Assembly (NCBI GenBank): GCA_963805915.1 | Contig: CAWDWD010000007.1 | Location: 248,001 to 312,000, forward strand | Length of the DNA stretch: 64,000 nt | Reading direction: 5' to 3' | From: JAEULH01 sp963805915 | GTDB taxonomy: Bacteria; Pseudomonadota; Alphaproteobacteria; Rhodospirillales; Defluviicoccaceae | In this document: piece by piece, positions 9,181 through 18,582 of the stretch | How positions within the stretch are numbered: the first letter of the stretch is position 1 | Layout: each line of letters begins with the position of its first letter | Program-made: the position numbers and the translations under genes | The notes under the pieces: generated by a model | Seen by the model: the letters and a program-made list of their open reading frames with translations, nothing else | Told to the model about the DNA's origin: nothing | Databases searched by the model: none

Positions 9181-10244
9181 TGCGCGGCTTCCTTGGCAAG
9201 CGTACGGGCGGGCGCGGCGGCGGTCTTGTCAGCCGTCTTCTCGGCCGACCTGGCTGGCGTCGGAGCGAGCAGACGCGCCAGCGAAACCGGGTTGATGGCC
9301 GCCAAGCCATCGGCGACGAACGGACTGATGCCGACATCGGCGAACGCCATCTGGCCCGCCGCGGCTGCCGCGAGCAGGCCGCCGAACCGGCGGGTCATGT
9401 CGAGGCGGGTCGCGATCATGCGGCGCGCACCGACGGAGGCGAAGGCGCGGGCGATATCGGCGGCTTCCATGGGATCGCCGCCGGCCGGCAGAACCAGGAC
9501 CGGCTCGGCCCGCGCCGCGCGAACCAGCTCGCGCAGGGCCTCGAGCTCGCCATCGTCGTACGGGTTGACCCCGGCGGTATCGATGTAGACTTCCTTGTCT
9601 CCGGCTGCTTGCAGCGCGGCCGCGAGCACCGCCGGCGCGTCAGCCGGCGTCAGATCGGCGCCGAGGATGGCTGTGAAAGCCTGCAGCTGCTCGACTCCGC
9701 CGGCGCGGCGGGTATCGGTGGTGATGCCGGCGAGCGGCCGCTCGGCGCGGCGCGCGCGCATCATCAGCTTGGCGGTGACGATCGTCTTGCCGGCGCCGGG
9801 CGGGCCGACGAGCATGATGGGCTTGGCCGGCGGCCGATCGGGCAGCGGCGAAAAAGCGAACACTTCGTCGAGAGCGCCGGCGAGCGCCAACGCCGGATCG
9901 TCGGTCGCGAAGCTGACGCCGAGGCGGGCGAGGCGCTCGGCGAGGTCGGCGGGAACGCCGTGATAGCCGAGATCACGGCGAAGCTCACCGAGGCGGCCAC
10001 CGCCCCGGACGATACTCCGCTCGCTGTCGCCGTCGGATCGGCTGTTCTGGTCGGCGCCGTCGACGCCCCAGCCGGTGAAGACTTCGTCGTCACGATCGGG
10101 AGTTTCGAGCGCGGCGGTGACTTGCACCGATGCGCCGGGCGTATCTTGGTGTGTCGCGACGATGATGGCTTCGAGGCCCATGTCCTTGCGTACAAGCGAC
10201 ATGGCCTCGGCCATGGACGCCGCGGTGTAGGTTTTCAGGCGCAT
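9177..10244 (-). CDS. flhF: Flagellar SRP-type GTPase FlhF
   Basis: A 355-residue signal-recognition-particle-type GTPase that marks the pole for flagellar assembly and recruits FliF. The N-terminus MRLKTYTAASMAEAM is typical of FlhF, followed by a variable B domain. The G domain carries GPPGAGKT (P-loop, about residue 150), TTDTRRAGGVEQLQ, YIDTAG (G3) and ATRLDMTRRFGG (G4-like TKLD region). The Ala/Thr/Lys-rich C-terminal tail is not conserved. Its stop overlaps the flhG start. Confidence 0.93.
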   Translation of the reverse strand: MRLKTYTAASMAEAMSLVRKDMGLEAIIVATHQDTPGASVQVTAALETPDRDDEVFTGWGVDGADQNSRSDGDSERSIVRGGGRLGELRRDLGYHGVPADLAERLARLGVSFATDDPALALAGALDEVFAFSPLPDRPPAKPIMLVGPPGAGKTIVTAKLMMRARRAERPLAGITTDTRRAGGVEQLQAFTAILGADLTPADAPAVLAAALQAAGDKEVYIDTAGVNPYDDGELEALRELVRAARAEPVLVLPAGGDPMEAADIARAFASVGARRMIATRLDMTRRFGGLLAAAAAGQMAFADVGISPFVADGLAAINPVSLARLLAPTPARSAEKTADKTAAAPARTLAKEAAQ

Positions 10245-10277
10245 GACGACGCGGTTCCCCTGTTAGCTTTTGGCACG

Positions 10278-12410
10278 CTAGATATGGCCAACGGTTTTGA
10301 TCCTGGCGCGCGGATGGACTTCGCTCTGTGACATGACGGCGGCGCTGGGCCGGAACCGTTCGACGATCGAGCGGACGAAGGGGCGGAGCTGCGGACTGGT
10401 CAGCAGAACCGCGGTATCCCCGCTCATCGCCTGACGTTCGAACGCGTTGCGCAAGGAGGAAACGAAGGCTTGCAGCTTGCTCGGCGGCAGGGCGATCTGG
10501 CGGTCGTCGCCGCTGCCGACGAGGGACTCGGCGAAAGTCTGCTCCCACTCCGACGACAGCGCGATGAAGGCGACGATACCTTCGGCGTTGGCGTGCATGT
10601 CGCTGATCTGACGGGCGAGCCGGGTGCGGACGTGCTCCGTGATGACGGTAATGCTGCGGCCCTGGCCGGCGATCTCGGCGATGGCCTCGAGGATCGCCGG
10701 CAGATCGCGGATCGACACCCGCTCGGCGAGCAAATTCTGCAGGACCCGCTGAACCCCGCCGTAGGAAATCTGCGACGGAATGATTTCGCCGATCAGCTTT
10801 TGGTGTTCCTTCTCAAGATCGTCGAGCAGCTTGCGGGTCTCGGCGTAGGACAGCATTTCGGCCATGTTGTCCTTGATCACCTCGGTCAGGTGAGTCGTCG
10901 CCACGGTTCCCGCCTCGACCACCGTGTGGCCGCGGAACATCGCTTCCTCGCGCCGCGCGAAGTCGATCCATTTGGCCGGCAGACCGAAGGTCGGCTCGCG
11001 CGCGGCTTCGCCCGGCAAGGTGATCTCGTCGCCGCGCGGATCCATGACGAGCAGCCGGCCGGCGCGAAGCGTGCCGCGGCCGACCTCGATCTCCTTGATC
11101 CGGATGACGTAGTCGTCGGCGGCGAGCTGCATGTTGTCCTGGATGCGGACGCTTGGCATGACAAAACCGAGTTCGGCGGCGAGCTGGCGGCGGAGCGCCT
11201 TGATCTGCTCGGTCAGGCGTGGTCCGCCGTCGTCGCTGTTGACCAGCGACAACAGGCCATAGCCGAGCTCGAGGCGGACCTCGTCCATCCGCAACGCCGT
11301 GCTGATGGGCTCCTCTGGCGCCGCCGCCGCCTTGGCGGCTTCGTCGGCGCTCGCCTCGTCGTTCTTCGTGCGCTGTAGCGCGCCGTAACGCCGCCAGGCG
11401 AGCCCGCCGGTGATGGCCGCGAGAAAGACGAAGGGCAGGGCGGGAACGCCCGGAAGAGCCGCCAGCGCGACCAGCAGGAGCGCGCTCAGACCCAGCACCT
11501 TGGGGTCGCCGAACAACTGGCGGACCAGCGCCTGCTCGGTGGTCCCGCGGACGCTGCCCTTGGTAACGATCAGGCCGGCGGCGGTCGAGACGATCAGCGC
11601 CGGGATTTGGCTGACCAGGCCGTCGCCGATGGTCAACCGGGTATAGGTGTCGGCGGCGACGGTGAACGACAGGCCCATCTGGGCGATGCCGATGACCATG
11701 CCGCCGACGATGTTGATGAAGGTGATCAGCAGGCCGGCGACCGCGTCGCCGCGCACGAACTTCGACGCGCCATCCATTGCTCCAAAGAAGCTGCTCTCAT
11801 CCTCGAGCGCGCGGCGCCGGGCGCGGGCCTCGTTCTCGTCGATCAGACCGGAGGACAAATCCGCATCGATGGCCATCTGCTTGCCGGGCATGGCATCGAG
11901 GGTGAAGCGGGCCGAGACCTCTGCGATCCGGGTCGAGCCTTTTGTGATGACGACGAAGTTGACGATAACCAGGATCGAGAAGACGATCAGGCCAATGACG
12001 AAGTTATTGCCGGTGACGAAGCCGCCGAAGGACTCGATGACGTGTCCGGCGGCGGCGGTGCCGTTATGGCCGTTGGCCAGGATGAGCCGCGTCGAGGCCA
12101 TGTTCAACGCAAGGCGGATCATCGTCGCGATCAGCAAAACGACGGGGAAAGCGTTGAAATCGAGCGGCCGCTCAACGAATAGCGCCGTCATCAGGACCAT
12201 CACCGAGAAGGTCAGGGAGAAGGCAAGGCTGATATCGAGCAACCAGCTCGGCAGCGGCAGGATCAGGACGACCAGAATTGAGACAACGACGAGGGCAAGC
12301 GCGATCTCGCTCTGCTTGAGCAAAGCCATCGACTTCGAGACGAACGCGCCCGCTGATGCCTGAAGCTTCGGCGTCGGACCGACCGCCATTGCGTTCGCGC
12401 CATCAGCCAT
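10278..12410 (-). CDS. flhA: Flagellar type III export gate protein FlhA
   Basis: A 710-residue inner-membrane component of the flagellar export gate. The N-terminal half has about eight membrane segments (for example ALALVVVSILVVLILPLP and VMVLMTALFV), with the FHIPEP family region following DFNAFPVVLLIATMIRLALN and the charged cytoplasmic loop MPGKQMAIDADL. The C-terminal half is the cytosolic substrate-docking domain. ATG 12410 has an AGGGG-type site about 10 nt upstream; GTG 12428 in frame is an alternative. It lies in the middle of the minus-strand flagellar operon. Confidence 0.95.
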   Translation of the reverse strand: MADGANAMAVGPTPKLQASAGAFVSKSMALLKQSEIALALVVVSILVVLILPLPSWLLDISLAFSLTFSVMVLMTALFVERPLDFNAFPVVLLIATMIRLALNMASTRLILANGHNGTAAAGHVIESFGGFVTGNNFVIGLIVFSILVIVNFVVITKGSTRIAEVSARFTLDAMPGKQMAIDADLSSGLIDENEARARRRALEDESSFFGAMDGASKFVRGDAVAGLLITFINIVGGMVIGIAQMGLSFTVAADTYTRLTIGDGLVSQIPALIVSTAAGLIVTKGSVRGTTEQALVRQLFGDPKVLGLSALLLVALAALPGVPALPFVFLAAITGGLAWRRYGALQRTKNDEASADEAAKAAAAPEEPISTALRMDEVRLELGYGLLSLVNSDDGGPRLTEQIKALRRQLAAELGFVMPSVRIQDNMQLAADDYVIRIKEIEVGRGTLRAGRLLVMDPRGDEITLPGEAAREPTFGLPAKWIDFARREEAMFRGHTVVEAGTVATTHLTEVIKDNMAEMLSYAETRKLLDDLEKEHQKLIGEIIPSQISYGGVQRVLQNLLAERVSIRDLPAILEAIAEIAGQGRSITVITEHVRTRLARQISDMHANAEGIVAFIALSSEWEQTFAESLVGSGDDRQIALPPSKLQAFVSSLRNAFERQAMSGDTAVLLTSPQLRPFVRSIVERFRPSAAVMSQSEVHPRARIKTVGHI

Positions 12411-12449
12411 TGCGAGCCACCCCTTCACAATCGGTCTCTTTCATCATCT

Positions 12450-13796
12450 TCAAATTGCCACCCCGTGGGCCTGTCCGGGCGCGGCGACGCGATAGCCCTC
12501 GTCGCCGTACTGACGCAGTTTGTTGCGCATGGTCCTGATCGAGATCCCGAGGATGGTCGCGGCGTGCGTGCGGTTGCCGAGACAGTGCGTCAGCGTGCCG
12601 AGGATGAGATCGCGCTCGACCTCGGCGACGGTGCTGCCGATCGCCGGCCCCGCTGCGGTTCCGCCTCCTGTCCCGCGGGATGCCGCCTCGCCGAGACCGC
12701 CGTCGTTCACGCCGATCGCGGCCGCGTCAATCTCATCGCCGGCGGCCAGCAGGACGGCGCGGTGCATGATGTTTTCGAGCTCGCGAACATTGCCGGGCCA
12801 CGGATAGCCAAGCAGGACGCGGCGCGCGTCCGCCGATAGGCGCTTGGCCGCGAGAGCGTTGTCGGCGGCGAAGCCTTTGGCGAAGTGCTCGGCGAGCATG
12901 ACGATATCGGCCGGCCGCTCGCGCAGCGGCGGGATGCGCAGGGTAACGACGTTGAGGCGGAAATAGAGGTCCTGGCGAAACGTGCCGGCGGCGATGGCTG
13001 CATCGAGATCGCGGTTGGAGGTGGCGATCAGGCGGACATTCACCTTGACCGGCCTGGAGCCGCCGATCCGGTCGATCTCGCGCTCCTGGATGGCCCGAAG
13101 CAGCTTGGCCTGGAGGCGGACGTCCATCTCGCTGATCTCGTCGAGCAGCAGGGTGCCGCCGTCGGCTTCCTCGAAGCGGCCGATGCGCCGCGCCACCGCG
13201 CCGGTGAAGGCGCCTTTTTCATGGCCGAACAGCTCGGTCTCGAGCAGGGTTTCGGGGATCGCGGCGCAGTTGACCGCGACGAAGCGGGCTTGCCGGCGCC
13301 GGCTCTTGGCGTGGAGGTAACGCGCGAGGATTTCCTTGCCGGTCCCCAACTCGCCGGTCACGAGTACGCTTGCGTCGCTCGCGGCGACCCGATCGGCCAC
13401 GGCGAGAACCTTGGCCATGGCCGGGTCGGCGTGGAGGACCTCGCCGGCGTCCTCGGCGATCGCGGCCAGTACCGCGCCGATGATTTCGGCGTCGGGTGGC
13501 AGCGGAATGTACTCGCGCGCTCCGGCCTTGATCGCAGCGACCGCCGCACGGGCGTCGTTGCCGACGCCGCAGGCGACGACCGGCACCGCGATCCGTTCGG
13601 CAAGGAGGCTTGCGAACAGGACGGCGACATCAAGGGCGACATCGATCATTACCAGATCGACCCCCTTGCCGGCGCGAAGGACCCTGAGCGCAGTGTCGAT
13701 ATCCTCGCCGTGCATGACCTGGGCGCCCAGGCCAACGGCGATCTGACTGGCCGCGCCGAGCTGGCCCGCGAGCGATCCGACGATCAGCAATCGCAT
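12450..13796 (-). CDS. flbD: Sigma-54-dependent flagellar regulator, FlbD/FleQ type
   Basis: A 448-residue enhancer-binding protein. Residues 1-115 form a receiver-like domain (LLIVGSLAGQ, DLVMIDVALD). The AAA+ domain has Walker A GELGTGKE, the sigma-54 contact loop GAFTGA, Walker B GGTLLLDEIS and the R-finger region FRLNVVTLRIPPLRERPADI. The C-terminal Fis-type helix-turn-helix is HAATILGISIRTMRNKLRQY. In Caulobacter the homologue FlbD activates class III/IV flagellar genes. It is the obvious activator of the sigma-54 promoter before fliK in this window. The symbol is by context; it could equally be named fleQ. Confidence 0.85.
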   Translation of the reverse strand: MRLLIVGSLAGQLGAASQIAVGLGAQVMHGEDIDTALRVLRAGKGVDLVMIDVALDVAVLFASLLAERIAVPVVACGVGNDARAAVAAIKAGAREYIPLPPDAEIIGAVLAAIAEDAGEVLHADPAMAKVLAVADRVAASDASVLVTGELGTGKEILARYLHAKSRRRQARFVAVNCAAIPETLLETELFGHEKGAFTGAVARRIGRFEEADGGTLLLDEISEMDVRLQAKLLRAIQEREIDRIGGSRPVKVNVRLIATSNRDLDAAIAAGTFRQDLYFRLNVVTLRIPPLRERPADIVMLAEHFAKGFAADNALAAKRLSADARRVLLGYPWPGNVRELENIMHRAVLLAAGDEIDAAAIGVNDGGLGEAASRGTGGGTAAGPAIGSTVAEVERDLILGTLTHCLGNRTHAATILGISIRTMRNKLRQYGDEGYRVAAPGQAHGVAI

Positions 13797-13841
13797 CCGT
13801 GCTTCCTTCCCGAGTTGATCATTGACCGCGCAGCCCGTCCT

Positions 13842-14681
13842 TTACGCGAAGAACCGAATGCGCTGGGCCGGCGGTAGAATGCTGTTGAGCAGCGCCTCAA
13901 GCCGTCGGGGGTTCTCTTGACGGCTGACCGACACGGCGCCGAGCAGGTAGACCTGATTGACCAGCGCTTCCTGGGTCGAATTGCGTTCGAGCTTGGCGGC
14001 GAGCGGCGAGAACACCATGTTCGCGAGCACCGCGCCGTAGAACGTCGTCAACAGCGCGACCGCCATCGCGGGCCCGATCGACGCCGGATCCTCAAGGTGG
14101 CCCAGCATCTGGACCAAGCCGATCAGGGTGCCGATCAGGCCCATCGCCGGCGCGTATTCGGCCGCCCGGCGCAGCACGTCGGCGCTGCGCTGGTGACGCT
14201 GGATGGTCGCTTGCAAGTCATGGGCAAGCACGGCTTCGACCTCGTCGCCGGCGACACCGTCGACCGCCATGGAGAAGCCCTTGTAGAGAAACGACGCACC
14301 CGCGGCGTTCTGCAGCGGTCCCTGCAGATGGAGCGCGCCGTAGCGCCGCGCGAGGTCGGCGAGCTGGACGACCTGCAGGGCGGCGTCGCGCGGCGCGGGC
14401 ATCGTCCACACCAGCGTCTTGGCGAGGACCCTGGCGGTATTGATCACCTCGTCGAGCGAAAAGCAGATCAGCACCACGGCGGAGGTGCCGCCGACAACGA
14501 TCAAGATCGACGGCACATTGAAGAACGAGCTCGGCGCGCCGCCGGTGAAAATGGCCGCGGCGATCAGCGTGAAGGCTGCAATAAGGCCGATGATCGTGGC
14601 CATGTCGGGTCGTGTGCGAGACCGGCGGTGGGCACGCTTCGTGGATGGCGCGGCGGTGGCGCGGGTGGCGGTGCCAGTCAT
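13842..14681 (-). CDS. motA: Flagellar motor stator protein MotA (PomA-like)
   Basis: A 279-residue inner-membrane stator subunit. A basic N-terminal tail precedes four membrane segments: IIGLIAAFTLIAAAIF, SILIVVGGTSAVVLICF, AMGLIGTLIGLVQMLG and AMAVALLTTFYGAVLANMV. The last two contain the conserved proline/glycine region of ion-channel MotA proteins (AEYAPAMGLIGTLIG). ATG 14681 begins 3 bases after the fliN stop codon; the internal ATG 14603 (MATIIG) would give a more typical length but has no ribosome site. No MotB gene is adjacent. Confidence 0.88.
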   Translation of the reverse strand: MTGTATRATAAPSTKRAHRRSRTRPDMATIIGLIAAFTLIAAAIFTGGAPSSFFNVPSILIVVGGTSAVVLICFSLDEVINTARVLAKTLVWTMPAPRDAALQVVQLADLARRYGALHLQGPLQNAAGASFLYKGFSMAVDGVAGDEVEAVLAHDLQATIQRHQRSADVLRRAAEYAPAMGLIGTLIGLVQMLGHLEDPASIGPAMAVALLTTFYGAVLANMVFSPLAAKLERNSTQEALVNQVYLLGAVSVSRQENPRRLEALLNSILPPAQRIRFFA

Positions 14682-14683
14682 GG

Positions 14684-15058
14684 CTAGATCCGCTCGCTCT
14701 TGACGATTTCGGTCATGGTCACGCCGAGGCGATCATCAACGATGACCACTTCGCCACGGGCGACGAGGCGGTTGTTGACGTAAATGTCGATGGCCTCGCC
14801 GACTTTGCGATCGAGCTCGACGACGGCGCCGCGGCCGAGCTTGAGCAGCTGGCTGACTTCCATCGTCGCCTTGCCCAGAACCGCCGAGACCTGGACGGGA
14901 ACGTCGTAGACCGCTTCCAGATCCTGCACGCTGCGCAAGGGGTCGGCGGACTGTTGCGGCGCGTGCCGCTCGGCGGCTTCCGCCGCCATGGCGGCGGCCA
15001 TCGAGTCGTCGTTCGGCGGGGATAGCTGGTTCAGATTAAGATCGCGATTCTCAGCCAT
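14684..15058 (-). CDS. fliN: Flagellar switch protein FliN
   Basis: A 124-residue C-ring protein. The C-terminal SpoA (surface presentation of antigens) domain is clear: VPVQVSAVLGKATM, LLKLGRGAVVELDRKVGE, VDIYVNNRLVARGEV-like core and VVDDRLGVTMTEIV. The N-terminal 45 residues are a low-complexity Ala/Asp/Gln linker. Its start overlaps the fliH end by 8 bases, indicating coupled translation. Confidence 0.94.
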   Translation of the reverse strand: MAENRDLNLNQLSPPNDDSMAAAMAAEAAERHAPQQSADPLRSVQDLEAVYDVPVQVSAVLGKATMEVSQLLKLGRGAVVELDRKVGEAIDIYVNNRLVARGEVVIVDDRLGVTMTEIVKSERI

Positions 15059-15746
15059 TGTGTTGCATGCTCCCTGAACCGTTTGCGTCGACCGGGCGCG
15101 GATCCGCCCCTGTCAAGGTCGCGATAACGTCGTCGATGCCCGAAAGCAGAGCGGCGAGCCGCCGTTCGGCGCCGCCTCCGCTCCAGGCAATGGTGCAATC
15201 GCCCTCGGCCAGGCCGGGCTCGGCCGCCACGGTGAGACGAGCGTTTTGCCCGCGTGCCGGGGCGAGTGCGGATAGTCGTTGGCCGAGCGCTGCGACCACG
15301 GCCGGATGAACCGCGATCGTGAGCGTCGGCGCATTGATCATGCGCGCGGAGAGTTCGACCACCATGGCTTCGATCTCGATGGTGGCGAAGTCCCGGTGGA
15401 GCGCCGGCAGGGCCTTGCGCAACGCCGCGGCGGCCAGCGCGAAGGCGCCGCGCTCGGCGGCCCGTTCGATCGCCTCGCGCTCGGCGATCGCCTGGTCGAT
15501 GCGTTCGGCGAGCCGCTCAAGGGTATCGGCCTGACGCTCTTCAAGCCCGGCTCGGGCTTCGGCCAAGCCCTCTTCGCGGCCCTCGGCAACTCCTTCGGCG
15601 CGAGCCTCGGCGCGGGCGGCGGCCAGATCGTCCTCGCTGAAAACCACCGTCGGCGCGGGCGGAGGGGGCGGCGCTTCATTGCGCGGGGTATCGCCGAATG
15701 GGTCGGCGAAGGTTCGCGCGAAAGTAAATTTTTCGATGCAGGTCAT
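15051..15746 (-). CDS. fliH: Flagellar assembly protein FliH
   Basis: A 231-residue negative regulator and partner of the export ATPase FliI. It has a Pro-rich N-terminal segment (PPPPPAPTVVF), then a long Ala/Glu/Arg helical region with AEGVAEGREEGLAEARAGLE-type repeats as in FliH/HrpE, and a C-terminal V-ATPase E-subunit-like domain. Identification rests on these features and on position between fliG and fliN. Confidence 0.85.
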   Translation of the reverse strand: MTCIEKFTFARTFADPFGDTPRNEAPPPPPAPTVVFSEDDLAAARAEARAEGVAEGREEGLAEARAGLEERQADTLERLAERIDQAIAEREAIERAAERGAFALAAAALRKALPALHRDFATIEIEAMVVELSARMINAPTLTIAVHPAVVAALGQRLSALAPARGQNARLTVAAEPGLAEGDCTIAWSGGGAERRLAALLSGIDDVIATLTGADPRPVDANGSGSMQHNG

Positions 15747-15758
15747 CGCCTCGCTCGT

Positions 15759-16778
15759 CTAGTAAATCAGCTCGTCGGTGCCGTCGGGACCGGCGAGTAC
15801 GATGTCGCCGGCATCGGCCATGGCCTTGGCCTCGACGACAATCCCGCCTTGCGCCTCGTCAACGTCGCGCAGACGCACCGGCCCCAGTGACTCCATGTCC
15901 TCGCGCAGCATGTTCGCCGCCCGCTCGGACATGTTGGTCAGGAACAGCTCCTTGAGTGGCTCGGCGGCGCCCTTGAGCGCGACCGCCAGCCGGTCCTTGG
16001 CGACCCGGCGCAGTAGCGCCTGAATGCCGGCGGCATCGATGCGGATGAGATCCTCGAAGGTGAACATCAGCTCCTTGATCCGCTCGGCGGCATCGGAGCT
16101 GCGCTCCTCGAGGGCGGTCATGAACTTGGCTTCGGTGACGCGGTCGAAGTTGTTGAAGATTTCGGCCATGATCTCATGCGCGTCGCGGCGCGGGCCGCGG
16201 GCGAGATTGGTCATGAACTCGGTGCGCAGCGTCTGCTCGACGTGATCGAGCACGTCCTTTTGCACCGTCTCCATGCGCAGCATCCGGATCATCACCTCCA
16301 TGGCGAAGTTCTCCGGGAACATCGACAGCACCTTGGCCGCATGCATCGGCTTGATCTTCGACAGGACCACGGCGACGGTCTGCGGATATTCATTCTTGAG
16401 GTAGCTGGCGAGGACGGCTTCGTTGACGTTGCCGAGCTTGTCCCACATGGTCCGGCCCGCCGGCCCGCGGATCTCCTGCATGATCTGCTCGACCTTCTCG
16501 GGCGGCAGCGAGCTGCTCAACAACCGCTCGGTCGACTGGAACCCGCCCATGAGCGAGCCGGTCGCCGACAGCTGGTTGGTGAACTCCACCATCAGGTTTT
16601 CGACCGACTGCGAGGGGACCGAGCCTAGTCCGGCCATGGCCTGGGAAAGCATTCGAATTTCGTCTTCGTCCATTTTCTGAAACAGCTTCGCCGTTTCCGC
16701 CTCGCCGATGGCGAGCAGGAAGGCGGCGGCTTTATTCGGGCCGCTGAGGCTCTTGTCGTCGTCTTTCGCGCGGATCAC
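15759..16778 (-). CDS. fliG: Flagellar motor switch protein FliG
   Basis: A 339-residue rotor protein linking the MS-ring to the C-ring and stators. Family features are GPNKAAAFLLAIGEAETAKLF at the N-terminus, EYPQTVAVVLSKIKPMHAAKVL in the middle domain, and the C-terminal torque helix region FTFEDLIRIDAAGIQALLRRV with charged residues. The start is GTG 16778. It lies 12 bp after the fliF stop. Confidence 0.95.
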   Translation of the reverse strand: MIRAKDDDKSLSGPNKAAAFLLAIGEAETAKLFQKMDEDEIRMLSQAMAGLGSVPSQSVENLMVEFTNQLSATGSLMGGFQSTERLLSSSLPPEKVEQIMQEIRGPAGRTMWDKLGNVNEAVLASYLKNEYPQTVAVVLSKIKPMHAAKVLSMFPENFAMEVMIRMLRMETVQKDVLDHVEQTLRTEFMTNLARGPRRDAHEIMAEIFNNFDRVTEAKFMTALEERSSDAAERIKELMFTFEDLIRIDAAGIQALLRRVAKDRLAVALKGAAEPLKELFLTNMSERAANMLREDMESLGPVRLRDVDEAQGGIVVEAKAMADAGDIVLAGPDGTDELIY

Positions 16779-16790
16779 GCTTGCGCTCTC

Positions 16791-18420
16791 CTAGCTTTCA
16801 GCGTGGAGCCAACCGCGGACGATCGCGAGGCTCTCATCGGGGTGTTTTTCGACGATGTCGGAGACGGTGTTGAGGAGCGATGCCTTGACCTGGCCCTCGA
16901 CCCGCTCGACATCGATCATCTCCGCCGAGGTATCGGCGGGCGCGGCCAACGCCGGGGCCGCCGCCGCATTCACCTGCGCCGCGCCGTCACCGGCGGGTGT
17001 GCGCGCCGCCTCGAGAGCGCGGTTGACGACGGGGCGAACGATCAGCAGCAGAACAAGGATGCCGAAAACCAGCACGAACAGCGACTGGGCCATGCGGAAC
17101 AGGTCATTGTGGCCGATCCCGAAGAGCGTCGCCGGCTCGTCCAGCGGCAGGTCGGCGGGGACGAATTCCATGTTGATCACCTCGACGCGGTCGCCGCGCT
17201 CGGCGTCGAAGCCGATCGCGCCGCGAACCAGGGCGCCGATCTGGTCGAGTTCTTCCGGGGTGCGCGGACGGTAGCTCGCGGCACTGCCCTCGCCGGCGGA
17301 TACGCCGTCGACCAGGACCGCGACGGAGAGCTTCTTGACGATGCCGGCTTCGCGGACGTGATTGATCACCTTCTTCGAGATTTCGTAATTGACCGTCTCT
17401 TCGCTTCGATCCTCGGCGGTCGAACTGTCGCGCCCGGAACCGGCCCCGCCTGAAGGATCGGGCAAGTTGGTCGCGACGCTGACGGTGGGATCGGTCGCCG
17501 CATCGCGGGTCTTGCCGCTTTCCTCGACGCTCTCGAGTCGAGCGCACCACCTGACCGTCCGGGTCGAACAGCTCCTCGCTGGTGTTGATCCGGTCGAAGT
17601 CCATCTCGACATTGACCTCGGCGCGAACCTTGCCGGCGCCGAGCGTGCGTTCGAGGAGCTGCTCGAGGGTGCCGCGCAGGTGCGATTCGAACTGCCGGCG
17701 GCGTTCGTCGTTGTCGCTTGTCAGCGCGGCCAGGCTGCCGGCTTCGCTGTTGGGCCGAGTCAAGAGTGTGCCACGGCCGTCGACGATAGAAATGTGCGCC
17801 GGGTCGAGATCGGCGACCGCCGAGGCGACGAGATTCTGGATCGCGATGACCTGGCTGGCGCCAAGCCTCGCGTTGCCGCGCATGCGCAGCAGAACCGAGG
17901 CGCTGGCCTGCTGGCGGTCGCGGCTGAACATCTCGCGCTTGGGCAGAACGAGGTGAACGCGGACGGACTGGACCGCCTCGATCGAGCGGATGCTGCGCGC
18001 CAGCTCGCCTTCAAGCGCGCGGACGAGATTGACGTTCTGCATGAAGTTGGTGGTGCCGAGCGTCGGCGCGGTGTCGAACAGTTCGTAACCGGTCGAGCCG
18101 CCGGCCGGCAGGCCCTGTTCGGCGAGCGCGACGCGGGTGCGTGGAACGGACGGGGCCGCGACGTAGATCGCGGTGCCACCCTGGCGCAGCTCGTAGGCGA
18201 CGCCGGCACCGTCCAAATAGTCGACGATGCGCGCGGAGTCGGCGATGTCGAGATCGGCGTAGAGAAGAGCCTGGTCGGGCGTGGCGACGCGGCTCAGGAG
18301 CCAGCCGAACAGTCCGATCGCGGCGATGAGGCCGGTCGCGATGATCGCGGCGCGGACCGGGCCGAAGCTGCGGATGACTTTGAGTGCTGCGTCCATATTC
18401 GCTATTGCTCGCGGACTCAT
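16791..18420 (-). CDS. fliF: Flagellar MS-ring protein FliF (frameshifted as sequenced)
   Basis: The MS-ring scaffold, about 543 residues. The N-terminal frame from ATG 18420 contains the first membrane helix (IIATGLIAAIGLFGWLLS), the YscJ-like ring domain (LYADLDIADSARIVDYL, VHLVLPKREMFSRDRQQ) and runs to GQVVRST. The C-terminal frame resumes at ESVEESGKTRDAA and includes NYEISKKVINHVREAG, the second membrane helix LFVLVFGILVLLLIV and the FliG-binding tail. The frames differ by +1, and the break is at about 17531-17542. Removing one base there gives RSTESVEES and a continuous normal-length FliF. All flanking flagellar genes are intact, so a sequence error or a very recent mutation is likely. 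Confidence 0.88.
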
Positions 18421-18536
18421 CGACACCGGCACCCCCCGTGCCGGCTATGGCCCCAAATTAGACAGCGAGCGTGAAGACGCAGTTAATGGCTCAAAAGGGT
18501 AAGGAACGGCGATGCGAAATAGTTGCAGGCCCTCGC

Positions 18537-18570
18537 GCCGGCGTGTCCATCGGTCGGTGAACACGCCGGC
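18537..18570 (-). terminator. Hairpin downstream of flgE
   Basis: A perfect 10-bp inverted repeat (GCCGGCGTGT and ACACGCCGGC) with a 14-nt loop lies 13 bp past the flgE stop and before fliF. There is no strong T-run, so it may stabilise the mRNA end or act with Rho. Confidence 0.6.
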
Positions 18571-18582
18571 CCGGCCATCAAC

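Noticed and set aside
12885..13877. Long plus-strand frames opposite flbD, flhA and flhF
   Set aside because: All are antisense shadows of conserved flagellar genes with no ribosome sites or motifs.
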